Shown: in pieces, positions 25,838 to 35,702 of the stretch
Layout of the letters: each line of letters starts with the position of its first letter
Position numbering within the stretch: the first letter of the stretch is position 1
Source of the DNA: Nitrospira sp.
Lineage (GTDB): Bacteria > Nitrospirota > Nitrospiria > Nitrospirales > Nitrospiraceae
Length of the DNA stretch: 64,000 nucleotides
Assembly (NCBI GenBank): GCA_029194675.1
Contig: JARFXP010000005.1
Location: forward strand, 162,080 to 226,079
Direction of reading: 5' to 3'
Notes under the pieces: generated by a model
The model's database searches: none
What the model was told of the DNA's origin: nothing
Seen by the model: only the letters and a program-made list of their open reading frames with translations
Translations under genes and position numbers: made by a program

Positions 25838-28087
25838 TTAACTCGTCAACATTGGTAGTGTTCCGATAGTTTTAGACCGCTTTTGTTGCACCGAACATAA
25901 CTGATCAGCGAGTTTCTCCAGTGTGTTAGCCACCTGCCTCATCCCATGCGGGTTGGTTGGGGAATCGAAAAGAAACGCATTGCTAGGTTCTTTCTCTTCC
26001 AAATTTAAACGTGAGAGCATTTCTTTACGAAGTTGAACGGCGAGGCTTCTAAACTGCTTATTGTAAGCGACGATTTGCTCGTCCATGAATTGTGATGATT
26101 GTTCAGCGGCCTTCTTACGCTCATCGTCATTTTTGGTTTTAGTATCAGAGAGGCTATCCAATTGTTTATCCGTGACATCACTGAAATTCCGTAATAACTT
26201 TGCAAGAGTTAAGGCTGCTTGTTGCAAGCTGCCTATACCCCACGTTGAGTATGAAGTCACTTTTTTGGCTTCCGGCAGGACGTTTTCAAGTGGCTTTGCA
26301 CAAGGCTGTGGCATCCTGAGGCCGTCGGGAAGAGAAGTCCGTTCGCTTACGCAGGTTTTATCAAGCTGCTCTTGTGTTAGACCCGTAGCGCCTGACAAAT
26401 TCGCACCTTCAAGACGAACACCCTCTAGATCGGCGCCACTTAATTGCGCACCCTTCAAGCTAGCGACAGCTATATGATGCCCCTTGTCGGTGCCCCACAT
26501 AAAGTCGGGTAATTCTATCCACATCATATTTGCCCGTCCAAAATCCGCACATTGGAACTTCGCGTCCCTCAAGTTAGCCCCTTCGAGGTTGGCTCCATTG
26601 AGCCATGCCATTTCACCACTTACTGATCGGAGGTTTGCCTCTCTTAGATCAGTCTCCAATAGATACGCGCTCCTCAAGTTGGCCGACGTAAGATCTGCCC
26701 GCTGAAGCTTTCCGTTCATAAAATAGGCCCCAGCAAGATTCGTAGTTCCCAAGATGCTGCCGCGTAGATCCACCGTTGACAGGTTCGCCCTTTGTAGATC
26801 CGCGTTTCTAAGATCTGCGTTGACTAAAAACGCATCGGCTAGGTTCGCATATGTCAGTAATTTATTCTTCAACCGAGCACCGGTCACATTTTCAATGTTT
26901 TTTCCATCCCAATCTGCTGGCTTCACCGACACTTCTGCATTTTCTAGATTCGGAAATGGACTATACGTAACCCAGGCAAGGATTTTAGGTGCAAACGTTT
27001 GATACCAGCTGGCCTTAGGAAACTGGTTTGGCAGATTGCTATTAGATATATTGCCTGGCTGCGTTTCTATTCCCATGATGAAGTGTTGATGGACCGCCTG
27101 AAAGCTACCGAAAGAAAGAAGGCACAATATAAGGCCAACAGCGCTGGACATGCGTATAGAGACCCAATAAGAAGGAGGAGTAATGTCTAGCGTGTTCCTA
27201 CTAAGCGTTTCGCGAGCTAAGAGACAAGAGTGAGTGCCAAAACCTATAGCGACTATGATGATAGCTATGTGGACACCTGTCATGTACCAGGATTGCAATG
27301 ACAGATATTTTAGCCATACAAATGGAAGAGTGAAGGCGGGTAGAAGAAACCACACAAGTACAAGCGAGGCAAATGCCTGCACCTTGGATAAGGGTGGTGG
27401 TTTTTGGCTTAGATGAAAAAGAAAGTAATAGAGTAGACCCGTGGGAAACCAGGGCGCAATCTTTTTGTCTATTGATTGTCCATCTGCGAAAACCGCTGGC
27501 AGATTTGATAATCGTTCCCAGAGACGCTGGAGCTGAATATGGAGGTACCCATATGTAATAAGGAGAATAATTGGAGCAACGAAGTAGAACCCACCAATTT
27601 GGACCTTTGTTCCGATAATAGGAAGCGGAGATGAATAAGTGTTAGTTAGAAGATTTGCATCTGACGTTGTGGCGATTGTTAGCCACGTGTACACACATCC
27701 AAGGATCAAGAGTAAGAATGTCTTTCCGTTATATCTGATCGACACATCAACCTGTGAGAGGGCATCGAATAGTTCCGCATCTTGAGGTAACTCTGCTCCT
27801 GACAGATTTGCCCCTCCAAGATTAGTCCCTTGGATGTTCTTGACTTTAGTAAGATTAGCCTTTTGAAGATTTACATTCCTAAAATTTGCGCCAAAAACAT
27901 CCAAATCTGTAAGATCAACTCTTCCCAGATCAGGGAAAAGTGTTGGATCGCCTTGTCTCCAATTATTCCAAGAGCCTACGCCTCTTTTAATCTGCTCATG
28001 ACTACTGTGCATCCGATGTGGTTCTCGCCACACTTTTAATGCTTTGAGAAAACGGTGAAGCAATGTCTCTTTTTGTTGTACTTTCAT
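25838..28087 (-). CDS. Membrane protein with pentapeptide repeats at both ends
   Basis: 749 residues from the ATG at 28087. After about 60 residues a short pentapeptide-repeat block appears (NLQKANLTKV, NLGGANLSGAEL). It is followed by four or five hydrophobic segments between about 125 and 330 (FLLLILGCVYTWLTIA, VAPIILLITYGYL, IAIIIVAIGFGTH, VGLILCLLSFGSF). A second, longer repeat block of A(D/N)LxxA motifs runs from about 395 to 560 (ADLRNADLQRANLSTVDL). The C-terminal 170 residues are charged and partly coiled-coil-like. Pentapeptide repeats form right-handed quadrilateral beta helices. The gene is AT-richer than its surroundings, a sign of transfer. Function unknown; a membrane-anchored binding platform is a guess. 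Confidence 0.75.
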   Translation of the reverse strand: MKVQQKETLLHRFLKALKVWREPHRMHSSHEQIKRGVGSWNNWRQGDPTLFPDLGRVDLTDLDVFGANFRNVNLQKANLTKVKNIQGTNLGGANLSGAELPQDAELFDALSQVDVSIRYNGKTFLLLILGCVYTWLTIATTSDANLLTNTYSSPLPIIGTKVQIGGFYFVAPIILLITYGYLHIQLQRLWERLSNLPAVFADGQSIDKKIAPWFPTGLLYYFLFHLSQKPPPLSKVQAFASLVLVWFLLPAFTLPFVWLKYLSLQSWYMTGVHIAIIIVAIGFGTHSCLLARETLSRNTLDITPPSYWVSIRMSSAVGLILCLLSFGSFQAVHQHFIMGIETQPGNISNSNLPNQFPKASWYQTFAPKILAWVTYSPFPNLENAEVSVKPADWDGKNIENVTGARLKNKLLTYANLADAFLVNADLRNADLQRANLSTVDLRGSILGTTNLAGAYFMNGKLQRADLTSANLRSAYLLETDLREANLRSVSGEMAWLNGANLEGANLRDAKFQCADFGRANMMWIELPDFMWGTDKGHHIAVASLKGAQLSGADLEGVRLEGANLSGATGLTQEQLDKTCVSERTSLPDGLRMPQPCAKPLENVLPEAKKVTSYSTWGIGSLQQAALTLAKLLRNFSDVTDKQLDSLSDTKTKNDDERKKAAEQSSQFMDEQIVAYNKQFRSLAVQLRKEMLSRLNLEEKEPSNAFLFDSPTNPHGMRQVANTLEKLADQLCSVQQKRSKTIGTLPMLTS

Positions 28088-28245
28088 TATTAATGTTCTT
28101 AATTGGCAAGAAGTAACGGTCGATCGATATTCTACGAGTGATGCAAAAAAGACGCAACTTGAGCGCACACTATATACGTGTGAATATGTTTCACATCGCT
28201 ACGATGATCTGCTTTAGATACCAACATTTTCTATTTCCTTTTTCT

Positions 28246-29645
28246 GGCTCAACGCAGATTCGTGTGGGTGAATGCTGCTCAGTTCTGAGGCAAGAAGGCC
28301 GTGAGAATCTTGAGCCGCAGGTACTCCTCATCCCGATAGCCATAGGCGCGCCGTTGAATCACCCGGATCTTGTTATTCAGTCCTTCGACGAACCCGAGCT
28401 TGACCTTGTTGCCGGGTGTGCAATACGCCGCGATGCCATCCCAGTGCCGTTCGATTAAACCGGCAAACTGCTCGAAGGGACGGAGCCGTTGCCATGTGAG
28501 CTGCTCCCGCCAGCGGGTGAAGAACTGGCGCGCCCAGCCCTCCCGGCGATAGGCCCAGAGTTGCCCGAACTCCTCCTTGAGCAGATAGGCGGTCGCCAGG
28601 CGCTTGTTGGCCCGCAGCAGCTTCCGGAGCGAACGGCGGCCGGCCAGCGTGAGATTGGCGCGGTGAGAGAGCAGCGTGTCGCGCTGGCCCTTGATGAAGG
28701 CCCGGTCCTTCGCGGCGACCCGCTTGTATTCGGCGCGGCGGACCTGATCCATCGCCTCAGCCAGATGGCGCAGCACGTGGAACTTATCGAAGAGAATCTG
28801 AGCCTGCGGGGCATGGGTCTGCACCGAGGTGCGGAAGGCCTTCCCCAGGTCCATCACGGCCAGCCGAATGCGGGCCGTCTGCTTCGGGCCCAAGTCGCGA
28901 AAGCACCGATCCAGGTCGGCCTCAGTCCGGCCCCGGCCCCCGACCCAGATCGGGCACCCGCGTTCCAGATCGCTGACCACGAGGCGATAGGTGTGGCCTT
29001 TTTTGATCGACAACTCATCCACGCCGATCACTCGCGGGGCGGCTGCGGCGTCCTGGTCAACCAGGCCTGCATGGACTGGGTGTCCAGGTCCTTGACCGTG
29101 TGCTCATGCAGGTGCAGCAACTGGGCGACGGCCTTGTTCGACATGTCCCGACACAGGGTGCCAACTTGGTGGGCGAACCGTTGTGTAGAGCGCGGATTCT
29201 GGGCCAGCCAGTCGAGCCGCTCCACCTTCACCCCCCGACAACGCGAGCAGGCCACTCGCCGCTGCTCAAAGGCCACATCGATGCGCCAGCCCGCTGCATC
29301 GGGACTCCCGTACCCGGCGCGTCGTGCGGTCGTAGAAGGTCCGGTGCCGCGTTCCACAACCCGAGCACACCGCCGTTGTTTTCGCCGGACCAGGGTGACG
29401 AGCCGGGCGTGGGGATCGCCAAAGACCCCTCGCAGCCGGCTGCGAGCGCGGAATCCCGGAAAGGAGAACAAGGCGGAGAGTGTCTGGATATGTTTCATCG
29501 GTCCTCCAGGTCACAGGCCGCCAGGAGTCTGCCACAGATCTCGGACAAGATTCGAGAACCGGCCAATCAGGCCCACACATAGTCTGGCTGCGGGGTTGGA
29601 GAAGAAGCGGCTCTCTCATTGACCCACTCCAATCTGCATAGAGCC
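28246..29645 (-). mobile_element. ISL3-family insertion sequence
   Basis: A 1400-bp element bounded by imperfect inverted repeats. The left end reads GGCTCAACGCAGATT, and the reverse complement of the right end reads GGCTCTATGCAGATT; both then share GTGGGT. It contains a two-part transposase. No target duplication is obvious. It is inserted a few bases from R repeat copy 2. Confidence 0.7.
28279..29498 (-). pseudogene. ISL3-family transposase, split by a frameshift
   Basis: Two frames, 29498-29028 (156 aa) and 29031-28279 (250 aa), join at a run of four G at 29036-29039. The first has an N-terminal zinc-binding CSRCRGVKVE and helix-turn-helix region (SNKAVAQLLHLHEHTVKD). The second holds the DDE catalytic core: IGVDELSIKKGH, RLAVMDLGKAF, HVLRHLAEAM and FVEGLNNKIRVIQRRAYGYRDEEYL. 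A one-base change would fuse them into a normal-length ISL3 transposase of about 405 residues. It may be inactivated, or use frameshifting; damage seems more likely. Confidence 0.75.
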
Positions 29646-29650
29646 AAACA

Positions 29651-29772
29651 ATGAATAAACCGGCGGCCCTCACGGAGTGCGGATAGAATCAGGTCAATTG
29701 AAGGTGTTTATCCGGCGGCGTCAAAGTGGAGAGGCTTCGCCTGGTGAGCCGCCGGAACGCACAAGCGAGGTG
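29651..29772. repeat. R repeat copy 2
   Basis: The sequence from ATGAATAAACCGGCGGCCCT to GCCGCCGGAACGCACAAGCG follows the same order of hairpin arms as the copies at 43887 and 55576, with scattered substitutions. The arms CCGGCGGC and GCCGCCGG and the inner AGGCTTCGCCT are conserved. It abuts a tRNA-Thr fragment. Confidence 0.7.
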
Positions 29773-29797
29773 TGGAGCCGGCGACCCGGATTGAACG
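29773..29797 (-). repeat. tRNA-Thr 3' fragment 2 (interrupted)
   Basis: 25 bp identical to the tRNA 3' end, then an inserted CATAGTATATGC-like palindromic stretch before GCGACC resumes. This copy is therefore disrupted within the T-arm region. Confidence 0.7.
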
Positions 29798-29834
29798 CAT
29801 AGTATATGCGCGACCAGATGTGGATGCTGAGTTG

Positions 29835-31064
29835 TTAAACAAGCCTGAGAGAAAGGGCCATGCCTTTCTCCCATTCCTCGATCATGCGCCTTGCTATATC
29901 TGCAAAGTCAGGGTGGTCCTTGGCATAGAGGCGAATTTCGCTCAGAGTGTGTGCCATCGCCTGTTCGATGCCAGCAAGAATCCCTTTGACTTTCGAAGGA
30001 GGGAATGCCATGCGCGTCTCCCCGAGCCTTCTGAGTTCCTTGGCATTCGGCCACCTGGTCGTTCCGTTAAGAGTCAGCGCCATACTATCTTTGGGGAGGT
30101 ACACGGCAGTGGTGACAAGATCGTAGACCGGCGCAATTCTCGCTTCCAGGCGAACATCTTCATAGATAACGGCGAAATTCTTCAAATGGGCGTCACCATT
30201 GCGAAGCGCGCAGTTCAGTGCAATCAGTGTGAAGAGCTTCTCCAGATCTTCATTGACATGTGGGGAGTTTGCAAATTCCTGAAACCGTTTCATGATCGAG
30301 GTTTCATAACTACCCTTATACTTTTCGTCCGTCCTTCGGGCGTTCAGCACACAAAAATCCTCGAAGCCGCGATAGGTCCCGTCCGAGCGTAGGTCGAAGC
30401 GATCAATCACGAGGGCCATGCCATCTTCGGCCAGCCGATATGGAGGCACTTCAAGTCCGCACTTCTCTGCCGCCCTGAGGCAAAAATATTCGTTAGCCGC
30501 GAGCTGTGGGTACTCGTTCGGCTCCCATAATTTCACTATGTGAGTGGCGCCACGGTAACTATGAGAGAGACGGGTTTCGGCGAGCTTCAAGGCCGCTGAT
30601 GCTTGTTCATCGCGCACGAGGATTTTTGGCTGTACGCCACTGATGCCCGAAAAGGTTGCAAATTTCTCGATCAAATATGGGAGTAAGTCTCCGCCTCTTC
30701 GACGCGCCAGAATTTCGTCCACGGACTGGAGGGGAACGTCCTCATGGAGTTGCTCTTTGTCGCCGGTATAGCGGATGCGTCCGACCTGAGAGCGTCCCAC
30801 GATGGAGAGCAAATCGAACTCGTCAAACGTTCCAGTAGCCTTGGCGAAGGCAAGACGCAAGCGTTCGCGCAACACCCCTTCAGGGAGATTCATTTCGCAG
30901 ATTGGGGGCAAACCAAAGGCGGTATCCCAGGAGGCCAATCGCACCGGCATGGTCACTGAGACGGCACGTTGCGGTATCGTATCGGGCAGATAGACAAATG
31001 TGCTGCCACGATCACGGTACCGGTCGAGCAGGCCGGCTTCAGCTCCGTCTGTCCAGACCTTCAT
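29835..31064 (-). CDS. hipA: HipA-like serine/threonine kinase toxin
   Basis: About 409 residues. HipA-type kinase features are present: SGISGVQPKILV (P-loop-like), the helix FCLRAAEKCGLEVPPYRL, ALVIDRFD, the catalytic loop LRNGDAHLKNF and the metal-binding IAPVYDLV. HipA toxins phosphorylate translation factors such as GltX and induce dormancy. Its start overlaps the end of the HipB-like gene by about 26 bp. All active-site elements look intact. The module sits between tRNA fragments 2 and 3 of the island. Confidence 0.88.
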   Translation of the reverse strand: MKVWTDGAEAGLLDRYRDRGSTFVYLPDTIPQRAVSVTMPVRLASWDTAFGLPPICEMNLPEGVLRERLRLAFAKATGTFDEFDLLSIVGRSQVGRIRYTGDKEQLHEDVPLQSVDEILARRRGGDLLPYLIEKFATFSGISGVQPKILVRDEQASAALKLAETRLSHSYRGATHIVKLWEPNEYPQLAANEYFCLRAAEKCGLEVPPYRLAEDGMALVIDRFDLRSDGTYRGFEDFCVLNARRTDEKYKGSYETSIMKRFQEFANSPHVNEDLEKLFTLIALNCALRNGDAHLKNFAVIYEDVRLEARIAPVYDLVTTAVYLPKDSMALTLNGTTRWPNAKELRRLGETRMAFPPSKVKGILAGIEQAMAHTLSEIRLYAKDHPDFADIARRMIEEWEKGMALSLRLV

Positions 31065-31317
31065 CATTGCGTTGTTCTTCTATGAGCTCGTCGAGAGTGG
31101 GCCTTAGTGAGCCTGTCTCGTGAAACGTTAGCTCCATGCCCAGCGCTGACAAAAGCCGAGTAATTTTAGAAAATCCAAGCTCGCCAATGCGGCCATTCTC
31201 CAATGCATCAAGCGTCGTGCGACCAATAGAAGCCCTCCTGGCTAGTTCGGACTGGCTGAGTCTAAGCTTTTTGCGCTTAGCGGCGATTTTGGCACCGAGC
31301 GATGCAAGATCCATCAT
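31039..31317 (-). CDS. hipB: HipB-like XRE antitoxin
   Basis: About 92 residues from the ATG pair at 31317/31314. The helix-turn-helix is LRLSQSELARRASIGRTTLDALENG, typical of XRE regulators. The C-terminal tail (ETGSLRPTLDELIEEQRND) probably binds HipA. HipB neutralises HipA and represses the operon. The promoter just upstream overlaps a GACT...AGTC palindrome at 31321-31336, a likely operator. The start codon lies within about 10 bp of the -10 element, so the mRNA may have almost no leader. Confidence 0.85.
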   Translation of the reverse strand: MMDLASLGAKIAAKRKKLRLSQSELARRASIGRTTLDALENGRIGELGFSKITRLLSALGMELTFHETGSLRPTLDELIEEQRNDEGLDRRS

Positions 31318-31324
31318 ATTGACT

Positions 31325-31353
31325 AATATATGAGTCATTATCCATATTTTCAA
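31325..31353 (-). promoter_or_regulatory. hipBA promoter with overlapping operator
   Basis: On the minus strand TTGAAA (31353-31348) and TATATT (31330-31325) are 17 bp apart, a near-consensus sigma70 promoter. The -10 lies inside GACTAATATATGAGTC (31321-31336). A related half, GACTAGTATA, sits at 31361-31370, 40 bp away. The ATG follows the -10 by only 7 bp. Confidence 0.6.
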
Positions 31354-31532
31354 TCATTCTGACTAGTATAAAGAGCAATGGGACAACATTTTAAGCGCTT
31401 GAAATGGTTATGTAGGCTCCTCTGAAATTAAGACGGTCAAAAGTGGAACTTTCTGGCACACTGACGCTGATCAGAGGGGGAGCATAGTGGTCACCTGACT
31501 CTGATGGCTCGCTCGTAAAGTTGTTGTAAGGA

Positions 31533-31577
31533 TGGATCCGGCGACCCGGATTGAACGGGCGACCTGCGGTTTACGAA
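31533..31577 (-). repeat. tRNA-Thr 3' fragment 3 (att site)
   Basis: 45 bp matching the tRNA 3' part with one mismatch (T at 31537). The flank at 31578-31789 carries no gene; it contains AACACAAATTTAGCACAG at 31710-31727, related to motifs found at the right ends of the next two modules. Confidence 0.8.
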
Positions 31578-31789
31578 TGGCTTAAGTGTTAATACCATAA
31601 TGCTCGGTGTTTCAAATGGTTTCCCCGTTTCTTATATGAATACCGAGACTTAGGAAGATTCCAGCAGCTCTATAGATCTCAGAGGTTCTCACGGATTCGA
31701 CTAACTTTTAACACAAATTTAGCACAGCCCGGCTGAGGTTCGAGTGGCTGAACAGCTGGAAAGAGGGATTTCCATGTTTGCATGCAAAG

Positions 31790-32956
31790 CTATTTGATCA
31801 TCTGATGATGAAGTTCTCCGATGTCACCCCTCTTTTCCAGGAAAATCTCTTCGAAGCGGATTTTTGATGCATATGGTTCCGCGCCCAGCTTGATTTCCAA
31901 CACATCGCCGTCCGACATGTATTGCGAATAGAGATACAGCCCCTCCCCACCCCCCTGATCCATGACGCAACGAAACTCTGGCAGATAGGCCCTCACCGAG
32001 CCCTTCCGGTTGATCCTCCAGGCGACATGCTCAGCCGCGACCGTCGCCTGCATCAAAGCCAGGTGACCTTGTCTGGGACCGGGATTGCCGATGCAATCCC
32101 CAACGGCGTAGATGTTCCGGTGGATTGATTGATCGGCGCGCCAAGTGTTCCAGTCTGCGGGAACGAATCCGCGTTCATCGGTCAGACCAGAGTTTTCCAG
32201 GGCCTTGATGCCTCGGTAAGGCGGTACCAGTACGCACAAATCATACGGCAGAGTTGTCCCATCATTAAAGTAGAGCGTCTTCGCGTCTATTCTCACGAGA
32301 CCAACCTCCAGGTGGACGATGATCCCGCGCTTTTCGAAGAGATCTTCCAGGTATTCCCAGATTTCCGGACCGCCTGGGGGTAAAAGACATTCCTTATCGC
32401 TGATCAGGTGAAGACGCGCATTATCTCGAATCCCCGCCGTGCGCAAGTGGTGATCGAGGTCCATGAGGACCTCCATCGGTGGGCCATCGCAGGGTGTATA
32501 ACCCGCACCCACGCCACAGAAAAACTCTCCACCTTGAAACTTGAGCAGAGCTTCTCGCGTCTCGAGGATTCTTCCGGGATCGCATACCGAATAGGCAAAC
32601 TCGCGTGATCCAGGTAGGACTTCGTACGCGTGACGTGAGCCCGTCGCCAGGATGAGGTAATCAAAATGACGACGCCCGCTCTGACACACAATTTCATCGT
32701 GGTGCTGGTCCACGGAAACCATAGGGTCACAGATGAACTCAATGCCGGTGTCCCTAAAGTTTTCAGCAAGATTCATGGTGATTTGTTCAAGGTCGAGATT
32801 CTCAAACAACACCCGAGGAAACGATGCTCGGAATGTCGTGCGCGGCTTGTCTGAAATGATGAGGATCCGATGCTTATCATCGAGAAGATGGCGCAGGTCC
32901 CACGCTGCCTTGATTCCCGCAAATGAGGCGCCAACAATAATGATTGTTTTGGTCAT
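31790..32956 (-). CDS. Sulfide:quinone oxidoreductase-like FAD flavoprotein
   Basis: 388 residues. The FAD-binding IIIVGASFAGIKAAWDL is at the N-terminus; LILATGSR and NIYAVGDCIG are the further FAD motifs. Three cysteines, C125, C156 (GYTPCDGPP) and C330 (EFRCVMDQGG), lie where sulfide:quinone reductases have their three redox cysteines. This favours an SQR or flavocytochrome c type enzyme over a type II NADH dehydrogenase. AAGGAA precedes the ATG. It would pass electrons from sulfide or a similar donor to quinones. It shares the minus strand with a PepSY membrane protein and a multihaem cytochrome. Confidence 0.75.
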   Translation of the reverse strand: MTKTIIIVGASFAGIKAAWDLRHLLDDKHRILIISDKPRTTFRASFPRVLFENLDLEQITMNLAENFRDTGIEFICDPMVSVDQHHDEIVCQSGRRHFDYLILATGSRHAYEVLPGSREFAYSVCDPGRILETREALLKFQGGEFFCGVGAGYTPCDGPPMEVLMDLDHHLRTAGIRDNARLHLISDKECLLPPGGPEIWEYLEDLFEKRGIIVHLEVGLVRIDAKTLYFNDGTTLPYDLCVLVPPYRGIKALENSGLTDERGFVPADWNTWRADQSIHRNIYAVGDCIGNPGPRQGHLALMQATVAAEHVAWRINRKGSVRAYLPEFRCVMDQGGGEGLYLYSQYMSDGDVLEIKLGAEPYASKIRFEEIFLEKRGDIGELHHQMIK

Positions 32957-33025
32957 TGTATTCCTTGCCTTTGTTTTGTTAATTCCACGTTATGGAGTTT
33001 TCAGAGAAGCTCCGTAACGGCCTAG

Positions 33026-34270
33026 TCACATCTGCGCCGGCCTCTGGTCCGACACGATGATCGAAACAGTATGGTTATTGGATATTTCCACCGCGGCTTT
33101 GCCAACCCGTCGGGCAGCCCAGCCGAGCAACACCCCTATCGTGAACCCCGTCAGATCGACACCGGCCATCGCCCATTGTCCCATTGGTACGCTCATGAAC
33201 AGATGACTATTTGTCGTCAACCCATTGAGAAGGGGCAATGCTCCCAACAGGAATGCCGACCCGTACAGTTGATCTCTCCACGCCCTGATCGAACATCGTC
33301 GAAATAGACTATGAACAAGACAAAGGCCCCAGACGATAAAGAAACAGCGGATCTCCCAGCGCGATCGCTCCGTGAGCACCATGGGCAACAGTCGATTGGC
33401 CCAGAAGAACGCACCCACGGCCACCGGTAACCCAGCCATTGTGGCGACATTGAGGATTTCAACAACGCGATGACTCATCGCGCTTGAATGACCCGCCTGG
33501 GATTTCTGTCGCTTGGTGGTCCATAAGACGAGTCCTGTTGCGATCATCACGGTGGCCGACAATCCCATGATGAAATAGAGCCACCGCATCGGACTGCCTC
33601 CCAATCGAGCGAAGTGCAGAACAGAGAGCAACGGCAGGGTGCCTTCGCTTTCACGGAGAAGTGGGATGTTCACCGGCATATATATCGACCACAATATTGC
33701 GAGACCTGTGACGGCAATCATGAGATGAAAGGGGATGACGAGAATGCCAGTCAGGTTATGAGCATCCAACAAGACACGTGGATAAGGCCGAAGACGAATC
33801 ATCATCACGTCCTTGAACGTCCACCGATGACCACATACGCCGGTGGCAAGGGTGATGAGCATCACGATCGCCGCGATACCGACCAGCCAGGCGCCGGGCC
33901 ACCCGAATAGCAATCCGTAGTGAAAGTGATAGAAGAAATCTCCCCCCTGGGTGTCGCGGAAGGTAATCATTTTTCCTGTGACCGGATTGATCGTTTGGCC
34001 TGAGAAGGTTCGTTTCTCCTGCAATTTGACCAAGAGGACTGGCGGCCGATCTGTGGGAATAGACACATCCCAGCGATCAACCTGAACGAGTGACTCCGTG
34101 ACAGATGGGACGGTATCGTTGAAATCACGCGCATGTGCCGAGACCTCGAGTAACTCCGGTTGCATCCAATAGGTGATCTCGTTGTCAAAGACGGTAAGCG
34201 TCCCCGTCAGAAAGACCGCGAACAACAGCCAGCCGAAGAGGAGACCGCTCCAAGAATGTATCCCTTTCAT
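33026..34270 (-). CDS. PepSY-associated transmembrane protein
   Basis: 414 residues with at least seven hydrophobic segments. The start IHSWSGLLFGWLLFAVFLTGTL is the hallmark of PepSY_TM (iron-regulated membrane) proteins. A periplasmic PepSY-like part lies around residues 45-115 (NPVTGKMITFRDTQGGDFFYHFHYGLLF). Histidines in helices (DAHNLTGILVIPFHLM) could bind haem, as suggested for ferric-reductase-like members. It lies 69 bp upstream of the flavoprotein gene on the same strand and downstream of the cytochrome gene, suggesting an electron-transfer unit. Confidence 0.82.
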   Translation of the reverse strand: MKGIHSWSGLLFGWLLFAVFLTGTLTVFDNEITYWMQPELLEVSAHARDFNDTVPSVTESLVQVDRWDVSIPTDRPPVLLVKLQEKRTFSGQTINPVTGKMITFRDTQGGDFFYHFHYGLLFGWPGAWLVGIAAIVMLITLATGVCGHRWTFKDVMMIRLRPYPRVLLDAHNLTGILVIPFHLMIAVTGLAILWSIYMPVNIPLLRESEGTLPLLSVLHFARLGGSPMRWLYFIMGLSATVMIATGLVLWTTKRQKSQAGHSSAMSHRVVEILNVATMAGLPVAVGAFFWANRLLPMVLTERSRWEIRCFFIVWGLCLVHSLFRRCSIRAWRDQLYGSAFLLGALPLLNGLTTNSHLFMSVPMGQWAMAGVDLTGFTIGVLLGWAARRVGKAAVEISNNHTVSIIVSDQRPAQM

Positions 34271-34384
34271 CGAGTGCGTGAACTGCCTTGCCTGGCATCC
34301 TTTAGCGCTGCGATGATAGATGCCTCCATGTCATGGCCTGGAGCTTCCGGATGGACGACCCTGCCCAAGTGTAAGGATTGTGCT

Positions 34385-35649
34385 TCATCTCTGATTCTGG
34401 GCGGCGCATGCCATGTGCAAGAACGGTCCATTGTGCTGAAAATGGTCTGCCAGATTGCCGGTCAATGGCGCCGCTCGTTCATAGACGGTGAAGTTGTAAT
34501 GGTCCTTCGCGGTGAGGCCATACTTGTTGATCAGCATCTGATGTTGCCGTTCAGTCTGGATGTGGTAGCGCACCTTCGCGATTAATTTGAGCCCGGCGCG
34601 TTCCTTCGGCACTTGATACTCAAACGTATAGTCACGACTCGCCAAGGGCATAAGCCGATTGTCGTGCAGTTCGATGATCGCCGGTTGCCACAGGATCCAT
34701 CGCCCCATCGTATCGGACTGCTGTTCCAAGACCTTACCGTACTGATTCTCCACCGCAAACTCGACCGTGAAGTGGCGATCAGGGTCCCCTGTGGGGAGTT
34801 TATGCCCCGCGCCCGCATTAATCAGGGTTAGCGTGACCCGGACCTTGTCGCCGGGTTTGGGCTCGGCCGGGACGGCCACCACCTTCACGTCGATTGCCCG
34901 CTTGACCATCGCAGGGTCGTGTCCACCCCGCCAGAGATGCTGCCGTCCCTGACGAATGGGACCACCGACCGCCACCGGCCGTTCGATCTCCGGCATGTGG
35001 CAGTTTTGGCAGATAAATCCACGTTCTTTCATCCAGTAGCCGTCCTTGAATTCGGCATAGGTTCCGCAAGGCCCTCCGTTATAAAACTGGGCCGGTCCTC
35101 CCACGACGCTATGGCAGCGATAACAGAGTTGCGTGGTCCGAAACATCGGGTCATATTTCGTCGGATGCGGAGCCTTGGCGTCCTCGAACGGCCCTAGGAT
35201 CACTCCGTCCCGCAATGGCAGGCGGCGCAGGTCACGCCTTCTTGTTGATAACTTTGGTCGTAATGTGGATTCGGCTCTTGCACGGCGCGTTCAACCCTGT
35301 CTCGTGGAATGTCCTTGATCAATGTCGGCTGCTGGTTTTCCAGCGGCGCGTGACAGTTAAGACAGACCCAAATGTGTTTATCCTTCGTCCAATAGGCATG
35401 GAAAAATGGATCATTGTAGGCCTGCGAGTGGATGCTGGTTTTCCATTCGTTGTAGATGTCGGTATGACAGGTTCCACAAGACTCCGCTTTCAAACTCGTC
35501 AGGCCTTCAGGAACTTTCTGATAGGGAATGGCATGGGCATAGTCAGATCGTAATCCAAAGATGACTGTCGGCTTCACTTCGGTATAGTACAAATAGGTGA
35601 GGCCACCCAGTACGACGAGTCCGATCAGTATTCTCTTCAACCACTTCAT
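34385..35649 (-). pseudogene. Five-haem c-type cytochrome, interrupted by a one-base frameshift
   Basis: The first frame (35649-35200) starts with a membrane anchor (ILIGLVVLGGLTYLYY) and has CXXCH motifs at residues 58-62, 96-100 and 141-145. It stops right after the third (CAACHCGTE). A second frame (35215-34385) continues with RDGVILGPFEDAK and two more haem motifs, CYRCH and CQNCH, then a beta-rich C-terminal domain (KVRVTLTLINAGAGHKLPTG). Adding one T near 35213-35216 restores CAACHLRDG and a single protein of about 425 residues. Either a true mutation or a sequencing error. The intact protein would be a periplasmic electron carrier. Confidence 0.78.
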
Positions 35650-35702
35650 TGATAGCTTCGTCCCCTTGCTTCAAAGTGCACTATTTCACGATACTGCCTT
35701 TG

